A stretch of 60,743 nucleotides of DNA from Candidatus Woesearchaeota archaeon (GCA_018302335.1 JAGVZT010000046.1:1-60743), one strand, 5' to 3'. Positions 1 to 9,722 are shown, counted from the first letter of the stretch. Numbers and translations are program-made. The notes: generated by a model not told the origin, from the sequence alone.

Positions 1-552
1 GAGGTGGGCAAGGTGCGTGCTCGTGAGCGTCATGGGCGATGATGCGATGAGCCTGCGATGGACGTCGAGGATCCTGAGCTCCGCAGCGCGGGTGAGCCCG
101 TACCCGCTCTTCATCTCAGCGGCGGTGGTGCCGTGGGAGAGCATCACCTGGAGGTCCGCGCGGGCCTTCCGCTCGAGAGACGCAGGGGACGCGGCAGACG
201 TCAGCCGGGCAGTACGGTGAATCCCGCCGCCTGCTTCCAGCAGCGAGCGGCTCGCACCGCGGAGCCGCGCCTCGAACTCGTCGCATCGCGTCCCGGCATG
301 CACCAGGTGGGTGTGGCAGTCCACGAAGCCAGGAAGCAGCACCTTTCCGGAGCAGTCCAGCGCAGTCGCCCGCGGGAGGAGCCGGAGTTTCCGTCGCACC
401 TCCTGCGTTGGCCCCGCCGCGACTATCCTGCCCTGGAATGCGGCGACTGCCCCATCTTCGATGACCTGCGCCTTCCGGAACGCGCGTCCGCGCAGCGGCC
501 CCGGGGGAAAGAGGACGAGCTGCCCGTGTTGCGCGAGGAAATCTGCTTCCAT
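1..552 (-). CDS. hutI: Imidazolonepropionase, C-terminus cut by window edge
   Basis: Own translation from ATG at 552 (minus): MEADFLAQHGQLVLFPPGPLRGRAF...LLPGFVDCHTHLVHAGTRCDEFEARLRG...GTTAAEMKSGYGL; HutI hallmark motifs. Absent from the ORF track because it runs off the edge. Confidence 0.9.
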   Translation of the reverse strand, partial: MEADFLAQHGQLVLFPPGPLRGRAFRKAQVIEDGAVAAFQGRIVAAGPTQEVRRKLRLLPRATALDCSGKVLLPGFVDCHTHLVHAGTRCDEFEARLRGASRSLLEAGGGIHRTARLTSAASPASLERKARADLQVMLSHGTTAAEMKSGYGLTRAAELRILDVHRRLIASSPMTLTSTHLAHL

Positions 553-1176
553 CTACATCCGCTCGTGAACGGTACCCAGGATGAGCTTGCGCCGGGCGCT
601 GCTGCGCTCCCGGAGCGAGACTGCTCTCTTCCTGAGCTCCTCGGCCCGTGTGCTGTCGGTGATGGACTTCGCATTGATGTCTACGTTCAGCAGCGCCCCC
701 CATACCGCAGCCTCGGCGAGCAGCGCGGCGACCCCGGCGTCGCTTATCGCATTCTGGTTGCCCACCGGCGCGACGGCTTCGGCGAGCTCCAGCACGCTGA
801 AGCTCAGCTCGGCGCACTCCAGCGGCACGGACGACGCGAGGTGCAGGGCCGACTGTATCGCGGCAGTCCTAGCGGCCTTCTCCTCCTCCGTCCCCTTCGG
901 CAGGCGGTACGCGGCGAGCACCGCGGTGAACGCGCGTGCGTCCTCATCCATCAGCGCCGCGAGCCTGTCCCTGATGCGCACGGCTTCCGCGGCCGCCGGG
1001 CGCACCTTGCCCTCTGCGGCGGCGAACTTCTCCCTTCCGAGGGTGAGCTGGCACACCATGGAGACCAGGGATGCTGCGAGCGCACCCGAGAGTGCTGCCG
1101 CGCTCCCTCCGCCCGGCGCCGGGCTGTCTGACGAGAGCTCTGCGAGAAAATCGTTGACCTTCTTCGATGCCAGCAT
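553..1176 (-). CDS. fchA: Formiminotetrahydrofolate cyclodeaminase / methenyl-THF cyclohydrolase family
   Basis: FLAELSSDSPAPGGGSAAALSGALAASLVSMVCQLT; typical N-terminus of the family; next to FtcD. Confidence 0.85.
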   Translation of the reverse strand: MLASKKVNDFLAELSSDSPAPGGGSAAALSGALAASLVSMVCQLTLGREKFAAAEGKVRPAAAEAVRIRDRLAALMDEDARAFTAVLAAYRLPKGTEEEKAARTAAIQSALHLASSVPLECAELSFSVLELAEAVAPVGNQNAISDAGVAALLAEAAVWGALLNVDINAKSITDSTRAEELRKRAVSLRERSSARRKLILGTVHERM

Positions 1177-1180
1177 CCTC

Positions 1181-2155
1181 TCACCTCATGTACTCGATGA
1201 CCTTCTCCTCGGGGGCGAAGTCTCCGAGGCCAAGGAATGAGATGGCCTCTGCCACCAGCTTCCTCTCGCCTCCCTCGCCACCGGCCGCTTTCCCGGCGTC
1301 CAGCAGCGCCTTCTTCGGGACCAGCCCCACAATCTCGCTCCCGGTCACCTTGACCCCGCGGCCCTCCGCACGGACCTTCACCTCGCTGAACGCGCGATGC
1401 AGACCGGTGATGTGCATGTCCAGCAGGTTCATGGAGACCTGGGTGCTGCCGCGCGTGAGGGCGACTCCCATGGCCTGCACTGCCTGCAGGGCCCCGGGGA
1501 TGCGTTTTTTCGAGCCGTCAGCCAGCGTGATGCTCCTCCCGGAGGTGCGCACCTCGGCGGCGATGTCCTTCGCGACGTCAAGCCGCTGCGTGGCAAGGTT
1601 CACGTTGTACGCGATGAGGAAATCCCTTGCACCGACAACCACGGCGCCGGCTCTGGCGACGCGCCCGCCCCACTCCGCGGGACCTGCGTCCGGGAGCCAC
1701 TCGCCCATAGAAAGCTTCTCCCTCAGGGCCTCGTATTCCCCCTTCCGGATGTCACTCAGCAGGATGCGTCCTGGCCGCGCGCTCTTTCCGTAGAAGTACA
1801 CCGGCACCCCCAGCTCTTGGCCGATGCGCTTTCCCACCCTCCGAGACAGGGCGATGCACTGCTCCATGCTCGCCCCCTCGAGCGGCACGAAGGGGACGAC
1901 ATCCGCGGCCCCGATGCGGGGATGAGCGCCCTTATGCGAGCGCATGTCAATCTCCTCCAGCGCGCGGGAGACGAGCAGGAACGCGGACTTCTCCACGGCG
2001 CGCTCCTCACCAACAAAGGTGATGACCGTGCGGTTATAGTCAGCGTCCGGCTCCACGGCGAGCAGGCGCGCGCCCCCGTTCGCGACGGCATCGGTAATCC
2101 TCCGTATCCTTCCGGCGTCGCGGCCCTCGCTCACGTTCGGCACGCATTCAATCAT
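1181..2155 (-). CDS. ftcD: Glutamate formimidoyltransferase
   Basis: MIECVPNVSEGRDAGRIRRITDAV...HKGAHPRIGAADVVPFVPLEG; FTCD family. Confidence 0.9.
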   Translation of the reverse strand: MIECVPNVSEGRDAGRIRRITDAVANGGARLLAVEPDADYNRTVITFVGEERAVEKSAFLLVSRALEEIDMRSHKGAHPRIGAADVVPFVPLEGASMEQCIALSRRVGKRIGQELGVPVYFYGKSARPGRILLSDIRKGEYEALREKLSMGEWLPDAGPAEWGGRVARAGAVVVGARDFLIAYNVNLATQRLDVAKDIAAEVRTSGRSITLADGSKKRIPGALQAVQAMGVALTRGSTQVSMNLLDMHITGLHRAFSEVKVRAEGRGVKVTGSEIVGLVPKKALLDAGKAAGGEGGERKLVAEAISFLGLGDFAPEEKVIEYMR

Positions 2156-2162
2156 CGCAGCC

Positions 2163-2924
2163 TCAGATGACCAGATGCTCGAGCTTCTCCTTCACTGCCT
2201 TGAGCATCCCCACCACCGAATCCATCTCCAGAAGGAGGACAAGACTACCCTTGAGGGGGGTCTTGTTCTTCTGGGTCTCGTAGGTGGTGGAGAATTCTGT
2301 CAGGATGCGCAGGTACAGCGCGTTCTCTTTTCCTGCGAGAACCGAGACGGAGAGAAAGTTGGAGAGCGTCTTCCCACCTGCAGCGAGCAGCCGGAATCCC
2401 GAGGGGTCGAGCTTGAGGTCCAGCAGGGAGCCGACCGCGCTCAGGTACCGCTCGCATAGCTGCCCTCCGTTCGCGACGAGACAGCCCTGGTCTTCGTCGG
2501 CCGCGAGGCTCTTGGTCGTTCCCATCTGCTTCTTCTGCAGGACATCGGCGAGCACCAGGGCGGAACCCGCATCCCAGAGCATCATGATCTCTCCCCTCGC
2601 ATCGCCCTGGACATGGGAGAACACCAGCACCGTCTCCCCGGGAGGAATGCCATCCTTCAGGCCATCCGACATGGAGAAGAACGCCACCTTCGGCTGGCTC
2701 ACGCGGACGATGCTGCCGACGACGCGGGAGAGCTCGCCGCTCGCCCGGCCCGCGCCGATGTGGCCCACCTCGCTCAGGATGTCGCGCTGCTCCGGGACAA
2801 GGGTGCTCCCGCGCTTCACCTTTCCCCCCGCGATGAGCAGGTCAACCACCTCCGGCTCTCCCAGGATGGGACTACCCTTGGAATTCCGCTTGCGCGGCTT
2901 GGGGGAAGGCGGGCTGCGGACCAC
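2163..2924 (-). CDS. CheC-like protein (CheC/CheX/FliY superfamily)
   Basis: ILSEVGHIGAGRASGELSRVVG resembles the CheC helix motif; a second degenerate half follows. Start codon uncertain. Confidence 0.6.
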   Translation of the reverse strand: MVRSPPSPKPRKRNSKGSPILGEPEVVDLLIAGGKVKRGSTLVPEQRDILSEVGHIGAGRASGELSRVVGSIVRVSQPKVAFFSMSDGLKDGIPPGETVLVFSHVQGDARGEIMMLWDAGSALVLADVLQKKQMGTTKSLAADEDQGCLVANGGQLCERYLSAVGSLLDLKLDPSGFRLLAAGGKTLSNFLSVSVLAGKENALYLRILTEFSTTYETQKNKTPLKGSLVLLLEMDSVVGMLKAVKEKLEHLVI

Positions 2925-3127
2925 AGTCCCCTGTCCACTCCGAGGCTATTTAAAGTTTCTGTCATCCAAACGCGCGCTGCTCCTCAGGCGGCGATACGGC
3001 CGCGATGCCCGGCAGGCTCTGCAATGTCTCCCGGGCATCCCGGCTCAGCACCAAGGCCAGGGTTTCCCGCACGTAGGTCACGGCTCCGCCAGAAACACAT
3101 AAATAGCGCCCCGGGCCCTTCGACGCG

Positions 3128-5659
3128 ATGCTGACCGACAAGCAGCTGAAGAAGAAGTACGAGGTCGAGTTCCGCAGGAACCCGGAAAAGTACTATCCCG
3201 CGAAGGCGATGCAGGAGCTCGGCTTCACCAGGGGGCAATGCTCGTGCGGCAGGTTCTTCTGGAGTCCGGCAAAGCAGGCTGTCTGCGGGGACCCCTCCTG
3301 CTCCGGAGGCTTCCGGTTCATCGGCGACACCCCCGCGAAGCGCAAACTGGACTACGTCGGCGTGTGGAAGTCGTTCTCCTCCATCCTGCAGAAGCGCGGC
3401 TACACCCCCATCCCGCGCTATCCGGTCGTGGCGCGGTGGAGGAGCGACATCGAGTTCGTCGAGGCGAGCATCGACGACTTCATCCCCTATGTCATCAACG
3501 GCGAGGTACAGCCGCCCGCGAACCCGCTGACGGTGCCGCAGTTCTGCCTGCGCTTCAATGACGTCGACAATGTCGGCATCACGGGCGCGCACTACACGGG
3601 CTTCGTGATGATGGGCCAGCACCGCTTCCATCCGCCTGCGGAATACCGGCCGGACGACTATCTCCTGGACCTGTACAGCTGGCTCAGCGAGGGGATGGGG
3701 CTGGACAAGTCCGAGCTGACCCTCCACGAGGATGTCTGGGCCGGGAGCGGCAATTTCGGCCCCTGCGTCGAGTTCTTCTCCCGGGGGCTGGAGATTGCGA
3801 ACCAGGTCTACATGCAGTTCCGCCAGACCGAGAGCGGATATGAAGACCTGAGGCTCAAGGTGCTGGACATGGGGCAGGGCCAGGAGCGCGCCGCGTGGTT
3901 CTGCCAGGGGAAGAGCACCAGCTTTGAAACCACCTTTCCCACGGTCACGGAGAAACTCTACCGACGCACAGGAATCTCCCCGGAGCCGGAGCTCATCGCG
4001 CGCTTCCTCCCCTATGCGAGCTATCTCAACGTGGACGAGGTCAGCGACATCGAGAAGGCATGGAAAGGCGTCGCTGAGAAGGTGGGTGTCCCGGTGCGGG
4101 AGTTGCGGGAGACCATCCTGCCGCTTGCAGCCATCTATTCCATCGCGGAGCATTCGCGTTCCCTGCTCATCGCGCTCTCGGACAGCGGGCTGCCCTCGAA
4201 TGTCGGAGGCGGGTACAACCTGCGCGCCATCCTGCGTCGCGCGTTGAGCTTCATCCAGCAATACAAGTGGGACATTGACCTCGCCGAGGTCTGCGCGTGG
4301 CACGCGCAGTACCTCAAGCCGATGTATCCCGAGCTCGCGCCCAGGCTGGACCAGGTGCGCGCCATCCTCGAGGTGGAGAAGGAGCGATTCGCAGCGACCA
4401 GGGAGAAGAGCCGCGCGATGGTGCAGCGCCTGGTGCAGTCCGATGTCCGCGAGGAGAAGCTCCTCGAGCTCTACGACAGCCACGGCATCTCCCCAGAGAT
4501 GGTACGCGATGCCGCGCGGGAACTCGGGCGCGACGTGGCGGTGCCGGACAACTTCTACGCGAAGGTCGCGGCGCTGCACGAGGAGCGGGAGCAGGCGCAC
4601 GCCACCCACAAGGAGCGCGAGATGTACCTGACCGAGGTGCCCGAGAGCGAGGCGCTCTACTTCGAGGATTATGCGAAGACGTCCTTTGTCGGCAAGGTCG
4701 CATCGGCCGCAGGCCCGCAGGTTGTGCTGGAGAAGACGTACTTCTATCCCACCAGCGGAGGCCAGGTCAACGACACCGGCTCCATGGAGGGCATCCGTGT
4801 CGTCGACGTGTTCAAGCACGGCAACGCCGTGGTGCACCAGCTGGAGCGCGACGCGCCGTTCGCGCGCGGCGCGAGCGTGCGCTGCGAGATAGACCGCGAA
4901 CGGCGTGTACAGCTCGCCAAGCATCATACGGCAACGCACATCCTGAACGCCGCCGCGCGCCGCGTGCTGGGAGCGCATGTCAACCAGGCCGGCGCGAAGA
5001 AGGCCCCCGACAAGGCGCACCTCGACCTCACCCACTACCAGAACCTCTCTCCCGAGGAAGTCGCTGCCATCGAGCAGGAGGCGAACGCCATCGTCCGCGC
5101 GGCGATACCGGTCGAAAGCTCCTTCCTCGGCCGCGATGTCGCGGAGAAGCGCTTCGGGATGGGCATCTACCAGGGAGGGGCGGTGCCGGGCAAGCGGCTC
5201 CGCATCGTGAATATCGTCGATACCGACGTCGAGGCCTGCGGTGGTACGCACCTCAAGAACACCTCGGAAGCGGGGACGATCCGCATCATCAAGTCCAAGA
5301 AGATCCAGGACGGCATCGTCCGCCTGTACTTCACAGCCGGAGCCGCTGCGCAGCGCACCGAGGGGGAACAGGAGGGGCTTCTGGAGCAGACCGCGGCGCT
5401 CCTCGGCGTCGCGCCGGACCAGTGCCCGGCCCGCTGCGAGGAGCTTTTCACCACATGGAAGCGCATCCGGAAAGCGCTGAAGAAGACGCCGCCTCCGGAC
5501 GCGAAGGAATTCGAGCTGGTCTCTCCTACGCGGTACGTCGGCGATGCCCTGCAGCGCTGCGCGGAGATATTCTCCACGCAGCCCGAGCACGTCCCGAAGA
5601 CCGCGAAACGCTTCCTGGATGAGCTGCGCCGCTTCCGCGAGGAGCTCGCTGCGCGGTGA
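3128..5659 (+). CDS. alaS: Alanyl-tRNA synthetase, archaeal type
   Basis: LRFNDVDNVGITGAHYTGFVMMGQHRF, HHTATHILNAAARRVLG, EACGGTHLKNTSEAG. Confidence 0.97.
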   Translation: MLTDKQLKKKYEVEFRRNPEKYYPAKAMQELGFTRGQCSCGRFFWSPAKQAVCGDPSCSGGFRFIGDTPAKRKLDYVGVWKSFSSILQKRGYTPIPRYPVVARWRSDIEFVEASIDDFIPYVINGEVQPPANPLTVPQFCLRFNDVDNVGITGAHYTGFVMMGQHRFHPPAEYRPDDYLLDLYSWLSEGMGLDKSELTLHEDVWAGSGNFGPCVEFFSRGLEIANQVYMQFRQTESGYEDLRLKVLDMGQGQERAAWFCQGKSTSFETTFPTVTEKLYRRTGISPEPELIARFLPYASYLNVDEVSDIEKAWKGVAEKVGVPVRELRETILPLAAIYSIAEHSRSLLIALSDSGLPSNVGGGYNLRAILRRALSFIQQYKWDIDLAEVCAWHAQYLKPMYPELAPRLDQVRAILEVEKERFAATREKSRAMVQRLVQSDVREEKLLELYDSHGISPEMVRDAARELGRDVAVPDNFYAKVAALHEEREQAHATHKEREMYLTEVPESEALYFEDYAKTSFVGKVASAAGPQVVLEKTYFYPTSGGQVNDTGSMEGIRVVDVFKHGNAVVHQLERDAPFARGASVRCEIDRERRVQLAKHHTATHILNAAARRVLGAHVNQAGAKKAPDKAHLDLTHYQNLSPEEVAAIEQEANAIVRAAIPVESSFLGRDVAEKRFGMGIYQGGAVPGKRLRIVNIVDTDVEACGGTHLKNTSEAGTIRIIKSKKIQDGIVRLYFTAGAAAQRTEGEQEGLLEQTAALLGVAPDQCPARCEELFTTWKRIRKALKKTPPPDAKEFELVSPTRYVGDALQRCAEIFSTQPEHVPKTAKRFLDELRRFREELAAR

Positions 5660-5665
5660 GCGGCA

Positions 5666-5732
5666 CGGCCGCATTGCGGAGAATGCGCGGCATTCTTGCG
5701 GGACATCCTGGAACTCACGGGGATTCCGGCCG
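5666..5732 (+). repeat. Intergenic palindromic element copy A
   Basis: CGGCCGCATTGCGGAGAATGCGCGGCATTCTTGCGGGACATCCTGGAACTCACGGGGATTCCGGCCG; 7 bp after the alaS stop. Confidence 0.8.
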
Positions 5733-5782
5733 GGGCCAGGAGACACGAAGCGGCCGGAGTCTGGAAGATTTCTGCGACGCCT

Positions 5783-7771
5783 TCACTCATGCGGTGCGCA
5801 GGCGGCACTCTTGGTCCCATCGGCACAGCAGCCGCAGTCGTCAGCGTCAGAAGTGTTCGCCCTAGTTTCCGACTTTTCTTCCCCGAAGAGACTCAGGCCA
5901 TTGAGCACCACCGCGACCGTGACCCCGACATCCGCAAAAATCGCCAGTGCGAGATTTGCATGGCCAGCGAGGGCCAAGGCCAGGACAGCCGCCTTGGACA
6001 CGGCCGCAAGGATGATATTGCTCCTGACCGTCCGCACCGTGCGCCGGCCCAGCCGTATGCCGTCGGCGATGAGCTGAAGCCTGTCGTTCATGATGACGAC
6101 ATCCGCGGTCTCGATGGCGGTGTCGGAACCCGCGGCACCCATCGCGATGCCCACGGATGCGCTCGCCAGGGCAGGGGTGTCGTTCACCCCATCGCCGACC
6201 ATGGCGACATGACGGTATCTCTCATGAAGCGCCCGCACCCTCTCGACCTTCTCCTCCGGGAGAAGCGACCCCGTATATTCGTCGATGCCCAGAAGGTCGG
6301 CGACCCTCTTCACTGCCTCCTGATTGTCCCCGGACAGGACCACGGTATGCAGACCCTCGGCCGCTAGGAACCGCACGAGCTCTTTGCTTTCCGGCCTGAT
6401 GTTGTCCGAGAAGGCGATGAGGCCTTTCACCCTCTTCGCGTCCGAGGCGACGATGACTGTTTTCCCCGCCTTCTCGAGACCCATGATTTTTTTCACCACG
6501 TCCTCAGGGACCAGATGCTCCTCTGCGATGAACTCCAGGTTGCCGACGCAGTGGTGGGTATCAAAGCAGACGGCGCACGTCCCCATCAGGCCCTTCCCCT
6601 TGTGGAACGTCACGTTCTCGAACCGGTGAGCAGGGATTCCCCCCTCTGCCGCCTTCCGCCGTATGCCTTTTGCGAGGGGATGCTCGGAATACTCCTCGCT
6701 GCCTGCAACGCATGCCAGGAGCTCTTCCTCGCTGACCCCATTCAAGGGCACGATGTCCGTTATTGCAAAGTCGCCCGTGGTGAGGGTGCGTGTCTTGTCC
6801 AAGGCAACCGCCTTCACGCGGCCCAGCTCCTCGACGTACCTTCCGCCCTTGATGAGCATCCCCTTGCGGGAGGCGTTGCCCATCGCGGAGAAGACTGCCA
6901 CGGGGGTCGAAAGCACCAGTGCGCAGGGGCACGCGATGACGAGCAGGGTCAGCGCGCTCTCCAGCCAGACAGCGAACGGCAGCCCGAGAACAAGCACCGG
7001 AACGGCGACGAGCAGCATCGCCAGGAGCATGACCGCAGGAGTGTAGTACCTGGCGAAGCGCTCGATGAATTGCTGGGCCGTGGACTTGTCCCGCAGGGCC
7101 TGCTCGGTCAATTGCAGAATCTTGGCATAGGTGCTGTCAGATGCGGCCCTGCTCACTCTGATTTCCAGAAAACCGTCTCCGTTCAGCGTCCCGCCGTAGA
7201 CGTCATCTCCGACGGTCTTGTCAGCAGGCATGGATTCTCCTGTGATTGCCGATTCGTCCACGAATGACCTGCCCGCGAGCACCGACCCGTCGAGGGGGAC
7301 CATCTCGCCTGGTTTCACCACGACGACCATCCCGGCCCGCACCTGAGCGATTGCCACCTGCGAATCGCTCCGCTCAACCCTCACCGTTGCGACCTCCGGC
7401 TTGCTCTTCAGGAGGTTCTGGAGACTGCTCCTGCTCTTCTGGTGGCCGAAGCGCTCAAGGTAATTGCCGATGGAGAAGAGGATGACGATGATGGCTGCCT
7501 CCTCGAATTCCCGGAGAAAGAGCGCTCCGATGATTGCCACCGTCATCAGCAGGTTGATATCCGAAAAACGGCGCTGCAGGAGGCTCTTCGCGCCCTTCGC
7601 CAGGGTGTCACGGCCGACCAGAAGGATGATGAAGAGAAAGAGGGGCAATTCGACGACAAGGGGAAGATGCATGGAGAAGAATGACAGTGCCTCGAAGGGC
7701 GCCACGAGAAGAAGGAGCAGGACCAACTTCCTGAATGTTGGCTCCCGGAGCAGTTCTGCATACATGGGCAC
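5783..7771 (-). CDS. P1B-type heavy-metal-translocating ATPase without N-terminal metal-binding domain
   Basis: CPC motif in VIACPCALVLSTPVA, TGES, SEHPLA, MVGDGVNDTPAL; Cys-rich C-terminus DDCGCCADGTKSAACAPHE. The phosphorylation motif reads DKTRTLT. Confidence 0.93.
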   Translation of the reverse strand: MPMYAELLREPTFRKLVLLLLLVAPFEALSFFSMHLPLVVELPLFLFIILLVGRDTLAKGAKSLLQRRFSDINLLMTVAIIGALFLREFEEAAIIVILFSIGNYLERFGHQKSRSSLQNLLKSKPEVATVRVERSDSQVAIAQVRAGMVVVVKPGEMVPLDGSVLAGRSFVDESAITGESMPADKTVGDDVYGGTLNGDGFLEIRVSRAASDSTYAKILQLTEQALRDKSTAQQFIERFARYYTPAVMLLAMLLVAVPVLVLGLPFAVWLESALTLLVIACPCALVLSTPVAVFSAMGNASRKGMLIKGGRYVEELGRVKAVALDKTRTLTTGDFAITDIVPLNGVSEEELLACVAGSEEYSEHPLAKGIRRKAAEGGIPAHRFENVTFHKGKGLMGTCAVCFDTHHCVGNLEFIAEEHLVPEDVVKKIMGLEKAGKTVIVASDAKRVKGLIAFSDNIRPESKELVRFLAAEGLHTVVLSGDNQEAVKRVADLLGIDEYTGSLLPEEKVERVRALHERYRHVAMVGDGVNDTPALASASVGIAMGAAGSDTAIETADVVIMNDRLQLIADGIRLGRRTVRTVRSNIILAAVSKAAVLALALAGHANLALAIFADVGVTVAVVLNGLSLFGEEKSETRANTSDADDCGCCADGTKSAACAPHE

Positions 7772-7860
7772 AGGGGAGGGCGTACAGTTAAGTGTTTTGT
7801 CCTTACGGCATGCAGCGGCGTGGGGAAAACTTCTTAAAGCGCCATCCCCGGGAGAGTGCT

Positions 7861-8145
7861 ATGCCGAACGCGCAGGTCCAGGAGTTCATCGAGCGCGAGA
7901 TGGCCGCAGGAAAGCCACGCGCGAGCATCAAGACCGCGCTGCTCCAGAGAGGCTGGCCCGAGCCGGCCGTGGACCAGGCCCTGAACCTCCTCGGCGCGCA
8001 CCATCAGCCGAAGAAGCACCAGCAGAGGCTCCCCCCGTCGGAGAAGAGCCCGGGGCTGCGCACCACCATCATGCTCGCGCTGCTGCTCGCGCTCATCCTG
8101 GGGGCCGCCCTCTATTACCTGTTCTTCCGGCTGCTCATGCGTTAG
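7861..8145 (+). CDS. Small protein with one C-terminal transmembrane helix
   Basis: MPNAQVQEFIEREMAAGKPRASIKTALLQRGWPEPAVDQAL...TTIMLALLLALILGAALYYLFFRLLMR; ATG at 7861. Confidence 0.7.
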   Translation: MPNAQVQEFIEREMAAGKPRASIKTALLQRGWPEPAVDQALNLLGAHHQPKKHQQRLPPSEKSPGLRTTIMLALLLALILGAALYYLFFRLLMR

Positions 8146-8179
8146 GTTCTGCAGGCTCTGTGGAAACCCTCAGATTCTT

Positions 8180-8243
8180 CGGCCGCACTGCGGAGAATAT
8201 CCGGCCTGCGAGACACCCCGGAACGCATGCGGCAATGCGGCCG
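8180..8243 (+). repeat. Intergenic palindromic element copy B
   Basis: CGGCCGCACTGCGGAGAATATCCGGCCTGCGAGACACCCCGGAACGCATGCGGCAATGCGGCCG (64 bp). Confidence 0.9.
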
Positions 8244-8266
8244 AACGGCGGTGCTGATTCTCGTCG

Positions 8267-9205
8267 TCAGCGGTAGAAGTTGCGCTCCCAGCGGTGCCGC
8301 GCAAGTTTCGAAAGCTCCTCCTTGCTCAGGGAACCCTTCGCCGCAGCGACATTCTCGCTCACGTGCGACGCGGTGCGCATCCCCGGAATCACCGTGCTGA
8401 CCGCAGGATGGGCGAGGCAGAACTGCAGCGACGCCTGCGCAAGGCTCCGCCCGGGCCTCTCCAGCCATCGCAGCGCCTCGACCTTTTTCACGACCTCCGG
8501 CATCCGCTCCGGGGTGAAGTAGTTCCTGCGCCAATCGGAGAAACGCGTCCTCTCGCTGAAGACCCCGGTGAGAGAGCCCTCGTCGAAAGGGCACCGCGCG
8601 AGGATGCCGACGCCGTGCTTCTTCGCAGCGGCGAGCAGCCGGTCGACGGGAGACTGGTCGAAGATGTTGTAGATGACCTGCAGGGCGTCAATCTTGCCGC
8701 TCTCGGCGAGGCGCACCGCGCTCTCCGGCTGATGGTCGTTCACGCTGATTCCGAAGTGGCGCACGATGCCCGCGTCGCGGAGTTCCGCAAAGGCGTCAGA
8801 CCAGCTGCCTTCCAGCCACTGCTCATGCCAGACATGGAGCTGCAGCAGGTCGATGGGTCGCTGGAGATTCTCATGGCTCTTCTTCGCGTAGGAGAGGATA
8901 TGCCTCTTGGGAAAGACTTTCTCCGGGTCGGGATTGCCTGCAGGCCATTGCCAGTCCATCGGGGGGACCTTGGTGGCGACGACCGCATCGTCCGGAAGCT
9001 CCTCCCCGAGGAGGCGCTCGCTGTGCCCGTCGCCGTAGACCCACGCGGTGTCGAAGAAGTTCACCCCGAGCTTCAAAGCGGCGCGGACCGCCTCGCGGCT
9101 CTTCTCGTCGTCGACAGGGCCCCACATCGCGCCACCGATGCCCCATGCGCCGAATCCGATGGAGGAGACTTTCAGGCCGGTCTTTCCCAGGGTGCGATGT
9201 TCCAT
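8267..9205 (-). CDS. Aldo/keto reductase
   Basis: MEHRTLGKTGLKVSSIGFGAWGIGG...FFDTAWVYGDGHSERLLGEEL. Confidence 0.92.
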   Translation of the reverse strand: MEHRTLGKTGLKVSSIGFGAWGIGGAMWGPVDDEKSREAVRAALKLGVNFFDTAWVYGDGHSERLLGEELPDDAVVATKVPPMDWQWPAGNPDPEKVFPKRHILSYAKKSHENLQRPIDLLQLHVWHEQWLEGSWSDAFAELRDAGIVRHFGISVNDHQPESAVRLAESGKIDALQVIYNIFDQSPVDRLLAAAKKHGVGILARCPFDEGSLTGVFSERTRFSDWRRNYFTPERMPEVVKKVEALRWLERPGRSLAQASLQFCLAHPAVSTVIPGMRTASHVSENVAAAKGSLSKEELSKLARHRWERNFYR

Positions 9206-9277
9206 GCCGCGACGTACCGGACGCATTTTATAAGCCTATCCGCAACGCTTTTAAGACCGCCTGGCATCACGCGGGAC

Positions 9278-9637
9278 ATGACCGACCTCGTCGCGTGCCT
9301 CTCCACCGGCAAGGGGACCTGGACGCACGTCTCGCGGCTCATGGCAGCAGCGGAGTGGAGCAAAGTGTTCCTGGTCTGCACGGCATTCGGGAAGGAGCGC
9401 TTCACCTCGGAGCGGCCGTTCGAATTCGTCGTGGTGAACGACGAGGAGCCGCTGCAGCTGATTGCCGAGAGCATCGCGAGCCAGCTCAAGGGCAAGTTCT
9501 CCGACCTCGAGGTCGCGGTGAATCTCATCTCGGGCAGCGGCAAGGAGCACATGGCGGTGCTCAGCGCGCTCCAGAAGGCCGGCGTCGGCTGGCGCCTGGT
9601 GCTGCTCGACGACGCGGGAAAGGTCCAGGAAGCCTGA
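9278..9637 (+). CDS. Small Rossmann-like protein, possibly CARF-like
   Basis: MTDLVACLSTGKGTWTHVSRLMAAAEWSKVFLVCTAFGKERF...LISGSGKEHMAVLSALQKAGVGWRLVLL; ATG 9278 follows TATA-like ttttaag. Confidence 0.6.
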   Translation: MTDLVACLSTGKGTWTHVSRLMAAAEWSKVFLVCTAFGKERFTSERPFEFVVVNDEEPLQLIAESIASQLKGKFSDLEVAVNLISGSGKEHMAVLSALQKAGVGWRLVLLDDAGKVQEA

Positions 9638-9658
9638 CGACAGAATACACCAGGCATC

Positions 9659-9722
9659 CGGCCGGAATGCCGGGTTCCGGACTGCTTCACCGGAATGATT
9701 CGCATTCTCCGCATTGCGGCCG
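9659..9722 (-). repeat. Intergenic palindromic element copy C
   Basis: Minus strand: CGGCCGCAATGCGGAGAATGCGAATCATTCCGGTGAAGCAGTCCGGAACCCGGCATTCCGGCCG (64 bp). Confidence 0.88.

Noticed and set aside
4297-5622. 441-aa plus ORF overlapping alaS in another frame
   Set aside because: Arg/Gly-rich out-of-frame translation of alaS.
2984-5746. 920-aa minus-strand ORF opposite alaS
   Set aside because: Antisense to a clear AlaRS gene; low-complexity Arg/Leu/Ala-rich shadow ORF typical of GC-rich DNA.
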